A DNA stretch of 60,596 bases from Chlorobium sp. (GTDB lineage Bacteria > Bacteroidota > Chlorobiia > Chlorobiales > Chlorobiaceae), in contig JABMPC010000013.1 of the NCBI GenBank assembly GCA_013203905.1, positions 1 to 60,596 of the forward strand. The letters are read 5' to 3'. Below the pieces are notes generated by a model, which was not told the origin of the DNA, did no database searches, and worked only from the letters and a program-made list of their open reading frames with translations. Below, piece by piece: positions 39,285-49,474 of this stretch. Each line of letters opens with the position of its first letter. Positions within the stretch are counted from its first letter, which is position 1. Made by a program: the position numbers and the translations under genes.

Positions 39285-40679
39285 TCAGAGCAGAATGCCG
39301 GAGAGAAGCAGCGATGCCACGCTGAAATAGATGACGATGCCGGTCACATCGACCAGCGTTGCCACGAATGGCGCGGAAGATGTTGCCGGATCGAGGCCCC
39401 AATGTTTCAGGAGCAGGGGCAGCATTGAGCCCGCAAGGGTGCCAAAGAGGACAATGCCAACCAGTGAAATACCGACCGTTATGCCGATGAAAATCCATTG
39501 TATGGTCAGCTGACCGAAAATCATGGCCCAGAGCACCACCCTGAGAACGCCGATGATGCCGAGCAGTCCTCCGAGCGCAAAGCCGGAAATGATTTCGCGC
39601 CGCATAACATTCCACCAGTCTCTGATGGAGATTTCTCCCAGTGCAAGAGAGCGGATGATAAGGGTTGCTGCCTGTGAGCCTGAGTTTCCTCCGCTTGAAA
39701 TGATCAGGGGAATGAAGGTTGCCAGAACAATTGCCTTTGCCAGCTCATCCTGAAAAAATGCCATGGCCGAGGCGGTCAGCATTTCGCCGATGAAGAGCAC
39801 CACAAGCCAGACGGCGCGTTTTTTGATGAGCTGTGGTATGGGAAGGTCAATGTAAGGCTCTTCAAAAGCTTCGACACCACCGAATTTCTGAATGTCTTCG
39901 GTTTCCTCTTCTTCGGCAACATCGAGCATGTCATCAACCGTCACCAGCCCTATGAGATAGCCGTTGGAATCGACCACTGGCAGAGCAACGGTGTCGTATC
40001 GTTTGAAGGCTTCCAGGGCGTCGGTCTGGTCCTGTGTGGCTGTGAGGGTGATGATTTTGTCTTCGGAAACAATGTCGCGGACTTTGCTGTCGGGAGATGA
40101 GAGCAGGAGCTCTCTTGCCATCAGCTCCCCTTTGAGCTTGCCGTGGTCGTCGACAACATAAATGACATTGAGGGTTTCGCTTTCATGGCCATAGGTGCGA
40201 ATGTATTCAAGAACCTGATTGATGTTCCAGTCTTTCTTGACGCTGAGATAGTCTGGCGACATCAGCCTGCCAACGCTGTCTTCGGCGTAGGCGAGCAGGG
40301 TTTTGGCAATCTTGAACTCTTTGAAGGAGAGCAGTTTCAGCAGCTCCTGAGCAACCGTTCCAGGAAGTTCCTCAAGCAGCGCGGTCCGGTCATCGGCCGA
40401 CATGCTGTTGAGAATGTGTGAGACATCTTTCTGGGTGAGCGCCGTCAGAAGGTTTTCCTGGGCGTCAAGATCAAGGTATTCGAATGTTTCTGTGGCAACA
40501 TCCTTGGGGAGGAGCCGGAACAGGATTGCCTGTTCGTTTTCCGGCAGGTCGCTGATGAGCTCTGCGAGGTCAACCGGCAGCCAGTCGTTGAATATTCTCT
40601 GCAACGCGCTGAAGTTGCGGCGTTCGATCAGTTCCCTTATTTCGGGGAGGAGCGGGGTACCGATCATGACAGGAATCAT
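39285..40679 (-). CDS. mgtE: magnesium transporter MgtE
   Basis: 464 residues. The N-terminal superhelical domain (residues about 10-130), two CBS domains ([20 protein letters not shown] and [20 protein letters not shown]), the plug helix and five C-terminal membrane helices ([39 protein letters not shown] with the conserved GGNSGSQ) are all visible. Mg2+ binding at the N and CBS domains closes the pore when Mg2+ is high. No M-box riboswitch is visible in the short upstream gap. Confidence 0.95.
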   Translation of the reverse strand: MIPVMIGTPLLPEIRELIERRNFSALQRIFNDWLPVDLAELISDLPENEQAILFRLLPKDVATETFEYLDLDAQENLLTALTQKDVSHILNSMSADDRTALLEELPGTVAQELLKLLSFKEFKIAKTLLAYAEDSVGRLMSPDYLSVKKDWNINQVLEYIRTYGHESETLNVIYVVDDHGKLKGELMARELLLSSPDSKVRDIVSEDKIITLTATQDQTDALEAFKRYDTVALPVVDSNGYLIGLVTVDDMLDVAEEEETEDIQKFGGVEAFEEPYIDLPIPQLIKKRAVWLVVLFIGEMLTASAMAFFQDELAKAIVLATFIPLIISSGGNSGSQAATLIIRSLALGEISIRDWWNVMRREIISGFALGGLLGIIGVLRVVLWAMIFGQLTIQWIFIGITVGISLVGIVLFGTLAGSMLPLLLKHWGLDPATSSAPFVATLVDVTGIVIYFSVASLLLSGILL

Positions 40680-40767
40680 TTAGGGTGTTTGTTGCCTTGT
40701 CACATGTTCCCTAAAAAAGGGCTTTTTTTGGCAACTTTGCAATAGTGGTCCGCTCTTTTCCCTACCC

Positions 40768-41358
40768 TCAGGAAGGTCGGCCTTGAGAAAGATGGGGGGA
40801 ACCGATGACAAACTTTCTCCACTGAAGTTCCTTTCCCCGTGAAATGCCGATGCGGGAGCTGGTGCCGATGTGGGTTTCGGGGATTGGGGGGGCATTTTCA
40901 AGAGAGAATTCCACGCCGAACAGGTCACTGCCGCTATGGCTGCGGTTGATGTCAAGCGCCTGGGCAATTTTTGCGGGTCCGCTCATGAGGTTTGAAGCAG
41001 AAGCCGATCTCCGCTGCTGTTCCATGAACCAGATCCCTTCCAGTGGCTCCATTGCCCTGAGAAGGACTGCTCCGGCGGTTTCTCTGGGTTCGCTGACAAT
41101 GTTGACCAGGTGGTGGCAGCCGTATGTGAAGTAAACATAGAGCGTGCCGGGAGCTTCAAACATGGGCCGGTTTCTGTCTGTTTTTCCCCGCCATGCATGG
41201 CTTGCTTCGTCACCCTCTCCAAGGTAGGCTTCGGTTTCCACAATACGCCCTTTCAGGACTCTGTTTCCGGGCAGGATACGGACGAATGTTTTCCCGAGCA
41301 GGGCAGTGGCAAGCTGCAGTGTAGGAATGTCAAAAAATTGTTTTTCAAGCCGCTCCAC
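40768..41358 (-). CDS. DNA-3-methyladenine glycosylase (AAG/Mpg family)
   Basis: 196 residues. AAG signatures: [19 protein letters not shown] (with the catalytic Glu in ETEAY), [32 protein letters not shown], and [13 protein letters not shown] near the end. It removes alkylated purines such as 3-methyladenine and hypoxanthine in base excision repair. It is divergent from parA, with a 98-bp gap that holds a good promoter for parA. Confidence 0.93.
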   Translation of the reverse strand: MERLEKQFFDIPTLQLATALLGKTFVRILPGNRVLKGRIVETEAYLGEGDEASHAWRGKTDRNRPMFEAPGTLYVYFTYGCHHLVNIVSEPRETAGAVLLRAMEPLEGIWFMEQQRRSASASNLMSGPAKIAQALDINRSHSGSDLFGVEFSLENAPPIPETHIGTSSRIGISRGKELQWRKFVIGSPHLSQGRPS

Positions 41359-41375
41359 GAGTGCGCGAATAGAGT

Positions 41376-41404
41376 TTGTAATCGTTTTGTGTATATAGTA
41401 TAAT
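41376..41404 (+). promoter_or_regulatory. predicted sigma-70 promoter for parAB
   Basis: TTGTAA (41376-41381) and a consensus TATAAT (41399-41404) are separated by exactly 17 bp, 53 bp upstream of the parA start. Confidence 0.75.
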
Positions 41405-41456
41405 GTATCAAGTCACAGCACAACTTCAACTTCTGTAAATTCCTCCCAGTTCCTTC

Positions 41457-42254
41457 ATGGGCCGAGTCATTGCGATTGCAAATCAGAAGGGCGGAGTCGG
41501 AAAAACGACGACCGCTGTCAATATAGCCGCCTCGCTGTCAGTATCAGAGTTCAGGACCCTGCTTATTGACATTGATCCGCAGGCCAATGCCACTTCCGGT
41601 TTCGGCATAGAGGTGACTGAAGAGATCGACAATACTTTTTATCAGGTAATGGTGAAAGGGGGCGATCTTCAGACTGCCATTATCCCCTCTTCTCTTGAGT
41701 ATCTTGATGTGCTGCCATCAAATGTCAACCTTGTGGGCATGGAGGTTGAGCTGGTGAATATGCATGAGCGTGAATTCGTGATGCAGAAGGCGCTGAAGGG
41801 GGCCCGGGAAAAGTACGATTACATCATTATCGACTGCCCTCCCTCTCTGGGACTGATTACCCTCAACTCCCTGACGGCGGCTGATTCCGTTCTGATTCCG
41901 GTGCAGGCTGAATATTATGCGCTTGAAGGGCTGGGCAAACTGCTCAACACCATCAGCATTGTGCGCAAGCATCTGAACCCGAATCTGGAAATAGAGGGAG
42001 TGCTGGTGACCATGTTTGATTCCCGCCTCCGTCTTGCAACGCAGGTTGATGAAGAGGTTCGTAAGTTTTTTAAAGACAAGGTCTACCGGACCCATATCCG
42101 GAGGAATGTCCGGCTTTCCGAGGCGCCGAGCCATGGCAAGCCTGCGCTGCTGTATGATGCGCAGAGTATTGGCTCGAAAGATTACCTTGATCTGGTTCGT
42201 GAGATTTTCGAAAGGGATGGGAATATCAAAAAATTTAAAGTCCGGCAGCCATAG
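41457..42254 (+). CDS. parA: ParA family chromosome-partitioning ATPase
   Basis: 265 residues, chromosomal Soj/ParA type. The deviant Walker A is [15 protein letters not shown], Walker A' is [16 protein letters not shown], and Walker B is [15 protein letters not shown]. No N-terminal HTH, so it is a chromosomal rather than plasmid-repressor ParA. It forms dynamic nucleoid-bound gradients that move ParB-parS complexes. parB follows 26 bp later in the same transcript. No parS consensus was found by eye nearby. Confidence 0.95.
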   Translation: MGRVIAIANQKGGVGKTTTAVNIAASLSVSEFRTLLIDIDPQANATSGFGIEVTEEIDNTFYQVMVKGGDLQTAIIPSSLEYLDVLPSNVNLVGMEVELVNMHEREFVMQKALKGAREKYDYIIIDCPPSLGLITLNSLTAADSVLIPVQAEYYALEGLGKLLNTISIVRKHLNPNLEIEGVLVTMFDSRLRLATQVDEEVRKFFKDKVYRTHIRRNVRLSEAPSHGKPALLYDAQSIGSKDYLDLVREIFERDGNIKKFKVRQP

Positions 42255-42280
42255 CTGCGGGTGCGCTGGAGCAGGGATAT

Positions 42281-43168
42281 ATGGCTAAAAATGCATTGGG
42301 CAAAGGACTGAAAGCCCTGATTCCGGACGAAGGGTATTCCTCTTCATCCAAAGAGACTGCCGATACTTCGCTTGTTGAAGGCGCAATCGGGAGTCTTGCG
42401 GTTGAGTCCATCCATGCAAACCCGTTTCAGCCGAGAAGGGAGTTTGATGAAACTGCTCTTGATGAGCTGATGAACTCCATTCTTGAGAACGGTGTGATTC
42501 AGCCGGTGACGGTGACCCGGGATGGTGAGGGGTATCAGCTCATCAGCGGTGAGCGCCGTCTTCGTGCGGCCCGCAAGGCCGGGTTCAAGTTCATTCCGGC
42601 ATATGTGATTGCGGCCCAGCAGGATCAGGGAAAGCTGGAGATGGCTCTGATTGAGAATATCCAGAGAGAGGATCTGAATGCTATCGAGGTTGCTCTGGCT
42701 CTGAAAAGCCTTACCACCAAGTGCCGCATGACGCAGGATGAAATTGCCCAGAAGGTGGGGAAGAACCGTTCAACAGTCAGTAATTTTCTCCGTCTTCTTA
42801 AGCTTCCCATGCAGATTCAGGAGAGTATTCGACAGAACGAGATATCGTCCGGACATGCCCGCGCGCTCATCAACCTTCCCGGCGAGCAGCAGCAGGTGAA
42901 GGTGTGGCGTCAGATTCTTTCCCGCCAGCTTTCAGTCCGACAGACAGAAACCCTTGTGAACAGCCTCTTTAGGGACAAGCCTCTGCCGGCGTCAAAGAAC
43001 AGCCCTGAGCGGGCACCGCATATTGCGCAGCTGGAGTCGCTCCTGCGCAACAAGCTGGCAACAAAAGTTCGTATTCTGGAGAAAAAAGCAGGGAAAGGAG
43101 AAATCCATATCCAGTATTTTTCCGAGGACGATCTGGACAGGATTCTTGAAATTATGGGTGACGAGTGA
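42281..43168 (+). CDS. parB: ParB family chromosome-partitioning protein
   Basis: 295 residues. N-terminal MAKNALGKGLKALIP is typical of ParB/Spo0J. The ParB/Srx CTPase domain carries SGERRLRAARKAGF (the GERRxRA motif) and LIENIQREDLNAIE. The central helix-turn-helix (MTQDEIAQKVGKNRSTVSNFLRLLKL) binds parS; SSGHARALI follows. The C-terminal part is the dimerisation domain. It loads as a CTP-dependent clamp and works with the upstream ParA. Confidence 0.95.
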   Translation: MAKNALGKGLKALIPDEGYSSSSKETADTSLVEGAIGSLAVESIHANPFQPRREFDETALDELMNSILENGVIQPVTVTRDGEGYQLISGERRLRAARKAGFKFIPAYVIAAQQDQGKLEMALIENIQREDLNAIEVALALKSLTTKCRMTQDEIAQKVGKNRSTVSNFLRLLKLPMQIQESIRQNEISSGHARALINLPGEQQQVKVWRQILSRQLSVRQTETLVNSLFRDKPLPASKNSPERAPHIAQLESLLRNKLATKVRILEKKAGKGEIHIQYFSEDDLDRILEIMGDE

Positions 43169-43219
43169 GCCCTGTTCGGGGCGCTGGAGTTACCCGAAAA
43201 AGAAAGAAGTAAAAAGAGT

Positions 43220-43966
43220 ATGAAGTTTACCCTTGTAGGCAACGGCAGAATGGGCCATGAGGTTGCCGCCATCATAGAGTCATCTCCCCTTCACAGTATT
43301 GCGGCTGTACTTGATGTTGACGCCCTGATTACTCCTGAGGTGTTCCGGGGCAGTGACGCAATCATTGATTTTACGGTTCGTGATGCCTTTCTCCAGAACC
43401 TTGACGCCATGCTTGCTTCAGGGGTGCCTGTTGTTACCGGTACAACCGGATGGGACGGGCTTCTTGAGGAAGTTGCTGCGAAAGTTTCAGCGGCTGGTGC
43501 CTCACTTCTTTATTCTGCCAATTTTTCTCTCGGGGTCAATGTTTTTCTGCGTACGCTTCGCGAGGCGGCACGGCTGATTGCTCCCTTTGCTCAGTTCGAC
43601 ATTGCCATTGAAGAGCATCATCACACCGGCAAGGCTGATTTTCCCAGTGGTACGGCACTCGCTGCTGCCAATGTTATTCTGTCGGCCAATAGCCGCAAGC
43701 AGCGCATTGTTCGGGAACTGCCTGAGGCGGGACGGCTTGAGTCTGAGGATCTTCAGGTTGCGTCAGTCCGGCTGGGCAGCGTGTTTGGTAAACATTCGGC
43801 ATTTATTGACTCGGCGGCTGATGAAATTGTCCTTTCCCATACCGCTAAAAGCCGTTCGGGGTTTGCTTCGGGTGCGGTTGAGGCCGCAGTATGGCTTGCC
43901 GGCCGGCACATGAAGCTGCCGGGGATGTACAGCATGGACGACTTTTTGAATGAACTTCTGGCCTGA
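43220..43966 (+). CDS. dapB: 4-hydroxy-tetrahydrodipicolinate reductase
   Basis: 248 residues. N-terminal NAD(P) fold [18 protein letters not shown] (GNGRMG in place of the usual GAxGRMG), VVTGTTGWD, and the catalytic signature [20 protein letters not shown] with two His and the Lys. It reduces the lysine/diaminopimelate intermediate made by DapA, needed for peptidoglycan and lysine. It follows parB and precedes a membrane protein by 6 bp. Confidence 0.95.
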   Translation: MKFTLVGNGRMGHEVAAIIESSPLHSIAAVLDVDALITPEVFRGSDAIIDFTVRDAFLQNLDAMLASGVPVVTGTTGWDGLLEEVAAKVSAAGASLLYSANFSLGVNVFLRTLREAARLIAPFAQFDIAIEEHHHTGKADFPSGTALAAANVILSANSRKQRIVRELPEAGRLESEDLQVASVRLGSVFGKHSAFIDSAADEIVLSHTAKSRSGFASGAVEAAVWLAGRHMKLPGMYSMDDFLNELLA

Positions 43967-43972
43967 CCTGTT

Positions 43973-44485
43973 ATGGACTCCCGCGAAAAATTAAGCACTG
44001 TTCTGATCGGTGCGGTAATTGTTCTTGTGACGACAACCGTGCCCTACCTGACCATGCTCAATGTGTTCCTGTTCTCGGGAATCTTTCTTGCCGGTTTTGC
44101 TGCACTTACCCTCAGCATCATGCGGTACCAGATCCGTCTCTCATACAATGAGGCATTTGTGCTTGGTTTTTTTGCGGGTGTTCTGGGCGGCATTCTCTCA
44201 GAAGGGGCGGCATGGCTTTTAATGGAGTATGCAGGCTTCAGGCCGGGCACTGAAAGCCTTGCTCTTGTTATTGGGTGGGTGCTTGAGATGGCTCGCGACA
44301 AACCTGAGCTTCAGACTCAGGTGCAGGCGCTGCTTGAGGCCGAAAAACTTGCCCTTGCCCCGCTCTCCCTTTCGTGGCGTGATATTCTTGCCAGCATGCT
44401 GTTTTCAGCAGCGTTTTATGCACCCATTGCCGGTTTTGGTGGAATGCTTGCCGTGTTTCGTCTCAAGCGGAAAGCCCGTCGCTGA
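43973..44485 (+). CDS. hypothetical integral membrane protein (DUF4199-like)
   Basis: 170 residues with four hydrophobic helices, roughly residues 10-28, 32-50, 58-84 and 138-160, and a polar loop between the third and fourth (WVLEMARDKPELQTQVQALL). The layout resembles the DUF4199 group of Bacteroidetes/Chlorobi membrane proteins; that is a tentative match. Function unknown. It begins 6 bp after dapB, and its end overlaps menE on the opposite strand by 23 bp. Confidence 0.6.
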   Translation: MDSREKLSTVLIGAVIVLVTTTVPYLTMLNVFLFSGIFLAGFAALTLSIMRYQIRLSYNEAFVLGFFAGVLGGILSEGAAWLLMEYAGFRPGTESLALVIGWVLEMARDKPELQTQVQALLEAEKLALAPLSLSWRDILASMLFSAAFYAPIAGFGGMLAVFRLKRKARR

Positions 44486-45878
44486 CCCCTCCTGTCCGGT
44501 ACTCTCTGGCCACTTTCTGGTACCATTTCCTGTCAACTTTTTCTGAACCCGGAAGGGTGGCCCATTGGCATACCCTGCAGAGCAGTACAGGTGTTTTCAG
44601 GGTCCCTACCTGCCGGCGAACCTGCTCCTTGATGCTTTTTTCATCAGGCAGTCCCGGTGTGGCCGATCGGATGAAGGCGGCCGGCCGCTCACCATATTCG
44701 CTGTCGGGGACTGGTACCACCAGTGCTTCAAGAATGCCATCTACCTGAAGGAGCGCCCGCTCAATCTCTTCGGGATGGATGTTTTCGCCCCCTGTAATGA
44801 ACATGCTGTCTTTGCGCCCCATCACCCGAAGACTCCCATCGTCGGCAATGGTGCCGATATCGCCAGTGTGGAACCATCCTTCACTGTCTGTTGCGGGAAG
44901 TAGTGTCCCGTTGTGCACGAAACCCGAAAAGAGGCAGTTCCCGCGGACCAGAAGCTCCCCGTCCGTGTCGGTTTCAGCCTCCCGTCCGGCAAGCAGCATG
45001 AGTGGCGGGACGCCGGGCGCTGTGAGGGGCGAGGGGGTGGTTGCTATCTGTGAGCCCATTTCCGTGGAGCCATAACTCAGATAAACGGGGAGATGGCGTC
45101 TGGCAGCCTCCTCGATCAGGCTCTCTCTGGCCGGTGCGCCGCCGAGCAGGATTGCTCTGAGCCGCTGTAGCGGAATGGCTGCCTCATCCATGGAAAGCAG
45201 CCGGTAGAGCTGCGTGGGGACAAGGGAGAGGTGGGTGAGGGGGAAGCGGGTGAGGGAGCTTTGAATCGAGGCTCCCGGGCTGTCAATTGCTATTGCTCCA
45301 CCGGAAATAAGTGAGCGGAAGAGAATTGCGCAGCCGCCGATATGGAAGAGCGGCAGAGAGAGTAGCCAGAGGCAGCCGGGGCCGAAGGGGATGTTTGCGT
45401 TTGCTCCCTGTGCGTTGGCAATGTGGCTGCTGGCGCTGTGCATCACGGCCTTCGCACTTCCCGTGCTGGCCGAGGTGTGGATGATGGTTGCCGGGCTGAG
45501 GAGACCGTTGTCCGGCGGCGTCATCCTCGCCGGGCTTGTTCTGGCAGCGGAAACGAGGGAGGTACATTTTTCGGCATTGAGAAGGATGTCGGCACAAAGC
45601 GCATCCTTCATGCGCTTGAGGGTCGTCTCCGGCAGGCGGTGGTTCAGGGGAGCGGCAACCATGCCTGCCTTGAGAAGCGCATAGATGCAGAGGACCATCT
45701 CCACTGTGTTTGGCGAGACGATTGCTGCCACTGATCCATCCCTCTGTCCCTGCTGCTGCAGTTGGGTAGCAATGCTTCCTGCCAGTGTGCTGCATTCGGC
45801 AAAAGAGATTGTGGCGTCGGGGGTTATGAGTGCCGGTGCGGTGCCGAATCGTTCTGCGGCTGCCGTTACAGGGTCCAT
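44463..45878 (-). CDS. menE: o-succinylbenzoate-CoA ligase
   Basis: 471 residues, a short AMP-forming acyl-CoA synthetase. The P-loop-like motif is IIHTSASTGSAKAVMHSA; further motifs are YLSYGSTEMGSQI, GWFHTGDIGTIADDGSLRVM and GRKDSMFITGGENIHPEEIE. It activates o-succinylbenzoate to its CoA ester. The catalytic Lys near the C-terminus (SEKVDRKWYQ) is present. It is the last gene of the men cluster, overlapping menC by 13 bp. It assigns to MenE by context; the family alone is broad. Confidence 0.92.
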   Translation of the reverse strand: MDPVTAAAERFGTAPALITPDATISFAECSTLAGSIATQLQQQGQRDGSVAAIVSPNTVEMVLCIYALLKAGMVAAPLNHRLPETTLKRMKDALCADILLNAEKCTSLVSAARTSPARMTPPDNGLLSPATIIHTSASTGSAKAVMHSASSHIANAQGANANIPFGPGCLWLLSLPLFHIGGCAILFRSLISGGAIAIDSPGASIQSSLTRFPLTHLSLVPTQLYRLLSMDEAAIPLQRLRAILLGGAPARESLIEEAARRHLPVYLSYGSTEMGSQIATTPSPLTAPGVPPLMLLAGREAETDTDGELLVRGNCLFSGFVHNGTLLPATDSEGWFHTGDIGTIADDGSLRVMGRKDSMFITGGENIHPEEIERALLQVDGILEALVVPVPDSEYGERPAAFIRSATPGLPDEKSIKEQVRRQVGTLKTPVLLCRVCQWATLPGSEKVDRKWYQKVAREYRTGGVSDGLSA

Positions 45879-46939
45879 ACCGAAGCGAGGGTGAGGTTCC
45901 TGAGGTTGACGCGCTGGGTTTCGGAGTAGAGCAACTCTGAATTGAGCTCGGCGTTCGGAGCCTCAATGGGAGAGTGAAGCAGGTTGTCCTGCAGGTAGCG
46001 GCCGGTGTCGAGACCGCATGCAACTGGTTTCTCAGCGGTTGCCGCTGCCATTCGGGCATAAAATCCGATGCTGATGCCGCTTTCAAAGGCGGAGCTGAAA
46101 ACGGTCTCCAGGCGGTTTTCGGCTGCATGCCGGGCCAGGTTCAGCACGGCGGCAATGCCGCCCAGACAGTTTGGTTTGAGAACCAGAGCCCTGAGCGCCC
46201 TGCTGGGTATGGTATGGAGAAGTGCCGGGTTTTGCCAGAGGGTTTCGTCAAGAGCTGAACGGACGCCTGTTCTGGCATAGAACTCGCCGATGTCGCGCGG
46301 TTGCTGCAGTGGCTCTTCAATATAGCTGACGCTTCCTCCGGGAATGGCATTGGCAAAGCGTATGGCGTCGTCCAGCGCCATCGATTGGTTGGCGTCAATG
46401 CGGAGCGTGATACGGTTTCCGTACTTCCCGTGGAGTCGGGTTGTGCTCTCTACCGCGTCTGCCATCAGCTCCGGGGTTACCTTGAGTTTGAAGGTCCTGT
46501 AGCCGCGTTCGATATACTGTTCTGCGCGCTGGATGACGCTCGTCGGTGTGCCGAAGAGCAGAGCATTGAGAGGTACGGGAGGAAGCGGATGTGCTCCGGA
46601 AGGGGAAAATGGACAGATCCCGCTGACGAGAGCCTCAAGGTTCAGCACTGCCATTTCAAGGCCGAGGCGGACGGAAGGAAAGAGCCCTTCGGTTACCAGT
46701 GTTTTATGGTGTCCTCCCTGCATGGCCAGAGTTTCAACAAGCTGCAGCTCAGCCGCTTCAAGGCTCTCTCTGTGCAGACCCGGCAGGGGGGCAATTTCGC
46801 CGTATGCCCTGTGTTCTCCGCTTTCACTCTGAAGCGCAAGCACAAGCCCCTCTCTCTGGCTCATCCTGTGTCCTTTGACCGTTATAGGCTCCTGAAAAGG
46901 GACGCTGTAATGGTAAATATATGCGAATGATGCGCTCAC
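45866..46939 (-). CDS. menC: o-succinylbenzoate synthase
   Basis: 357 residues of the enolase superfamily. The catalytic acid/base Lys of KLK is seen in [13 protein letters not shown], metal ligands in [19 protein letters not shown] and ALDETLW, and the second Lys in [11 protein letters not shown]. It dehydrates SHCHC to o-succinylbenzoate. The start overlaps menB by 4 bp and the end overlaps menE by 13 bp, so translation is coupled through the cluster. Confidence 0.92.
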   Translation of the reverse strand: MSASFAYIYHYSVPFQEPITVKGHRMSQREGLVLALQSESGEHRAYGEIAPLPGLHRESLEAAELQLVETLAMQGGHHKTLVTEGLFPSVRLGLEMAVLNLEALVSGICPFSPSGAHPLPPVPLNALLFGTPTSVIQRAEQYIERGYRTFKLKVTPELMADAVESTTRLHGKYGNRITLRIDANQSMALDDAIRFANAIPGGSVSYIEEPLQQPRDIGEFYARTGVRSALDETLWQNPALLHTIPSRALRALVLKPNCLGGIAAVLNLARHAAENRLETVFSSAFESGISIGFYARMAAATAEKPVACGLDTGRYLQDNLLHSPIEAPNAELNSELLYSETQRVNLRNLTLASVWTL

Positions 46940-47757
46940 GGCCGTTTCGGGAATCTGCCAAAATCGGGCTTTCTTTTTTCAACAAATGCATTTTTCCCCT
47001 CCTGGGCCTCTTCGCACATGTAGTAGAGCATGGTGGCGTTGCCTGCAAGCTCCTGCAGCCCGGCCTGACCGTCGCAGTCGGCATTGAGGGCTGACTTGAG
47101 GCAGCGGATTGCCATCGGTGAATTCGCCAGGATTTCCCGGCACCACTGAACCGTTTCCTCTTCAAGTTTTTCAAGCGGCACGACGGTATTGACAAGCCCC
47201 ATGTCAAGGGCTTCCTTTGCGTTGTACTGGCGGCAGAGATACCATATTTCCCGGGCCTTTTTCTGACCCACAAGGCGCGCCATGTAGCTTGCTCCCCAGC
47301 CACCGTCAAATGAGCCGACTTTCGGGCCGGTCTGGCCGAAAATGGCATTCTCGGCTGCTATGGTGAGGTCGCAGAGCATGTGCAGGACATGGCCGCCGCC
47401 GATTGCGTATCCCGCAACCATTGCGATGACCGGTTTGGGACATGTGCGGATATCACGCTGAAAGTCGAGCACATTGAGCCGGTTGACACCTTTGCCGTCG
47501 GCATAGCCGGCGTATCCGCGTATTTTCTGGTCTCCGCCTGAACAGAATGCCATCTCTCCCGCCCCGGTCAGGATGACAACTCCGATTGTTTCGTCGTTTC
47601 GGGCGTCGGAAAGAGCCGCTATCATCTGTTCCACGGTCTGGGGACGGAATGCGTTGCGAACTTCAGGTCGGTTGATGGTGATTTTTGCGATTCCTTCGGC
47701 TTTGTGGTAGAGAATATCGCTGTACTCGCCGAAGGCTGTCCACTCTGCTGTGCTCAT
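46936..47757 (-). CDS. menB: 1,4-dihydroxy-2-naphthoyl-CoA synthase
   Basis: 273 residues, crotonase family. [40 protein letters not shown] and the oxyanion-hole glycines in [20 protein letters not shown] identify Men[21 protein letters not shown] is the MenB-specific stretch. It closes the second ring of the naphthoquinone from o-succinylbenzoyl-CoA. Both ends overlap neighbouring men genes by 4 bp. Confidence 0.96.
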   Translation of the reverse strand: MSTAEWTAFGEYSDILYHKAEGIAKITINRPEVRNAFRPQTVEQMIAALSDARNDETIGVVILTGAGEMAFCSGGDQKIRGYAGYADGKGVNRLNVLDFQRDIRTCPKPVIAMVAGYAIGGGHVLHMLCDLTIAAENAIFGQTGPKVGSFDGGWGASYMARLVGQKKAREIWYLCRQYNAKEALDMGLVNTVVPLEKLEEETVQWCREILANSPMAIRCLKSALNADCDGQAGLQELAGNATMLYYMCEEAQEGKNAFVEKRKPDFGRFPKRP

Positions 47758-48590
47758 GATGCTTCTTCTTGGGTGTTGAAAAAATCCTTGAGACGGTCGA
47801 GAAACCGTTTCTGTTGTTCTGTGTGGAGGGTATGACCGCAGCCCGGGAAGATTTCAAGGCTGGAGTATGATGATAAAGTAACCATTTGACGGGCAATCTC
47901 CACGAATTTGAGGTCTTTTTCGCCCGTCATGAAGAGCATTGGCGGATGGTTTGCTGCCAGTTCGTGATGCAGCGGGGGCTGGCTGCCGGTGCCGAGCAGG
48001 CGGAGCGCCATTGCCAGGTTGCGGGGGGAACCCTGTTTGCGGTTTGCCTCCACTTCTTTAAAGAGCGGATGGCTTTTGAGGGTGGAGAACAGGGGTTGAC
48101 TGTACCAGAATGCAATGAAGGCGTCAAAGTTTTTTTCAATCTTTCGTGCAATTCCCTCGTCGCTTTTTCTCCGTAGAGCCCGTTCCTCTTCAGTCTGGAG
48201 ACCGGGTGAAGAGGAAATGATGACTGCTTTCAGGAAAAGTTCCGGATGGCGGAGTGCGAGAGCCAGTCCGATTCGTCCCCCCATTGAATAACCTACCAGA
48301 AAGGCGGGAGAGGTGAGGATACTTTGGAGTTCTCTGGCCAGCGCATCGACGGTATGGATGAAATACCCTTCCCAATAATGATTTGGGATGAGGGTTTCGG
48401 GAAAGGCGGCCTCCCCGTGGCCCGGCAGGTCGACAAGGATGCAGCGGTACTTTCGGGAGAGCTCCCTGGCAAATGGCAGCCAGTCGCTACCAGAGCCGAG
48501 AAAGCCGTGGAGGAAGACGATAGCAGGGAGCCCTGCATCTCCGATTGCAGTGAAACGGAGGGGAACCAGGGGTTGGCTTACAGAATGCAT
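47754..48590 (-). CDS. menH: 2-succinyl-6-hydroxy-2,4-cyclohexadiene-1-carboxylate synthase
   Basis: 278 residues from the ATG giving [13 protein letters not shown]; an in-frame ATG at 48683 lies far upstream and adds sequence that runs into the kinase gene. Alpha/beta hydrolase fold: [18 protein letters not shown], nucleophile [20 protein letters not shown] and the His in [12 protein letters not shown]. MenH eliminates pyruvate from SEPHCHC. Position between menB and the kinase gene supports the MenH call. Confidence 0.88.
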   Translation of the reverse strand: MHSVSQPLVPLRFTAIGDAGLPAIVFLHGFLGSGSDWLPFARELSRKYRCILVDLPGHGEAAFPETLIPNHYWEGYFIHTVDALARELQSILTSPAFLVGYSMGGRIGLALALRHPELFLKAVIISSSPGLQTEEERALRRKSDEGIARKIEKNFDAFIAFWYSQPLFSTLKSHPLFKEVEANRKQGSPRNLAMALRLLGTGSQPPLHHELAANHPPMLFMTGEKDLKFVEIARQMVTLSSYSSLEIFPGCGHTLHTEQQKRFLDRLKDFFNTQEEAS

Positions 48591-48640
48591 GGGCTTACGG
48601 GTTCGAGAGGGACTTGCGAGGATGGCGACAGAGGATGCGC

Positions 48641-49363
48641 TCAGCGCATCGGCCCGACTGCGTGTGCGGCCTGCTTTTGCCATGGTCGGGGGGCATTCTG
48701 GACAACTATGGGGTCGAACACCCTGTAGTTGCAGTCTACATGCAGGTCGGCCAGAGATTTCAGGGAGCGGACATGCAGATGCTCCCGTTCAAGCACATTC
48801 CAGCGGTACCCGTCGGTTGGCTCCTTGCAGCGCAGCATCTGGCTGAGCTTGGTGTCGTGGTAGGTGAGATTGATGAACACCTTCACATCCACATTTTGTG
48901 TGCGGATGGCGTAGAGGCCGTCGATGATGAGTATCTGTATTTTGCTGAAATCAGTGTACAGCTGATCAACTTCTTCGGTGATAATGTCTATGCAGGGGAC
49001 TGAAACGCTCCGGCTGCAACGGAAATCTTCAATGTGCTGGTGGAGAAGGTCCCAGTCATACTCTTCAACGCCCACTGATTCGTAGTTGCTGCTGATACGG
49101 TGTTCACGGCGATCCAGCGGATGGATGCGGTAGTAGTTGTCGGTATGGAGGATTTTGACGCGTATTCCGCTCTGCTTGAGCAGTAGCGCAAGAGAGTGCG
49201 AGAGTTCCGATTTTCCGGCGCCCGATTCTCCCGATATTGCTGCTACGAATTTACTGCTGGAGTTTTCTGCTTCCTGTTTTCTCAGGTCGTGCAGAATTCT
49301 TTCAAGAATTGCTCCGGCTGCTGACTTATGCTGATCATTGATCAGCAGGACATCTCCCAACAT
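48641..49363 (-). CDS. uridine kinase-like P-loop kinase
   Basis: About 240 residues from the ATG giving MLGDVLLINDQHKS; a start at 49453 adds 30 atypical residues. Phosphoribulokinase/uridine kinase family: P-loop AISGESGAGKSELSHSLALL, ILHTDNYYRIHPLDRREH and the lid/hydrophobic stretch ILIIDGLYAIRTQN. The known members phosphorylate uridine, ribulose 5-phosphate or nicotinamide riboside. Green sulfur bacteria fix CO2 by the reductive TCA cycle, so PRK is unlikely. It lies inside the men cluster, between menD and menH, on the same strand; the reason is unclear. Confidence 0.75.
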   Translation of the reverse strand: MLGDVLLINDQHKSAAGAILERILHDLRKQEAENSSSKFVAAISGESGAGKSELSHSLALLLKQSGIRVKILHTDNYYRIHPLDRREHRISSNYESVGVEEYDWDLLHQHIEDFRCSRSVSVPCIDIITEEVDQLYTDFSKIQILIIDGLYAIRTQNVDVKVFINLTYHDTKLSQMLRCKEPTDGYRWNVLEREHLHVRSLKSLADLHVDCNYRVFDPIVVQNAPRPWQKQAAHAVGPMR

Positions 49364-49474
49364 GGCTTTCAGCTTCAGTGTTGCCAGTGCTTGCCTCTTG
49401 CATTCGCCCCATCGCTTTGAATAAAAGGTAACGCTTTTCGTTCGGAATTGCACAAGAGAAATTTCTTCGGGTTC

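Noticed and set aside
40680-40767. M-box (Mg) riboswitch upstream of mgtE
   Set aside because: Only 88 bp are available and no M-box core is seen.
48641-49363. Phosphoribulokinase of a Calvin cycle
   Set aside because: Green sulfur bacteria fix CO2 by the reductive TCA cycle, and no RuBisCO or Calvin-cycle partner is visible.
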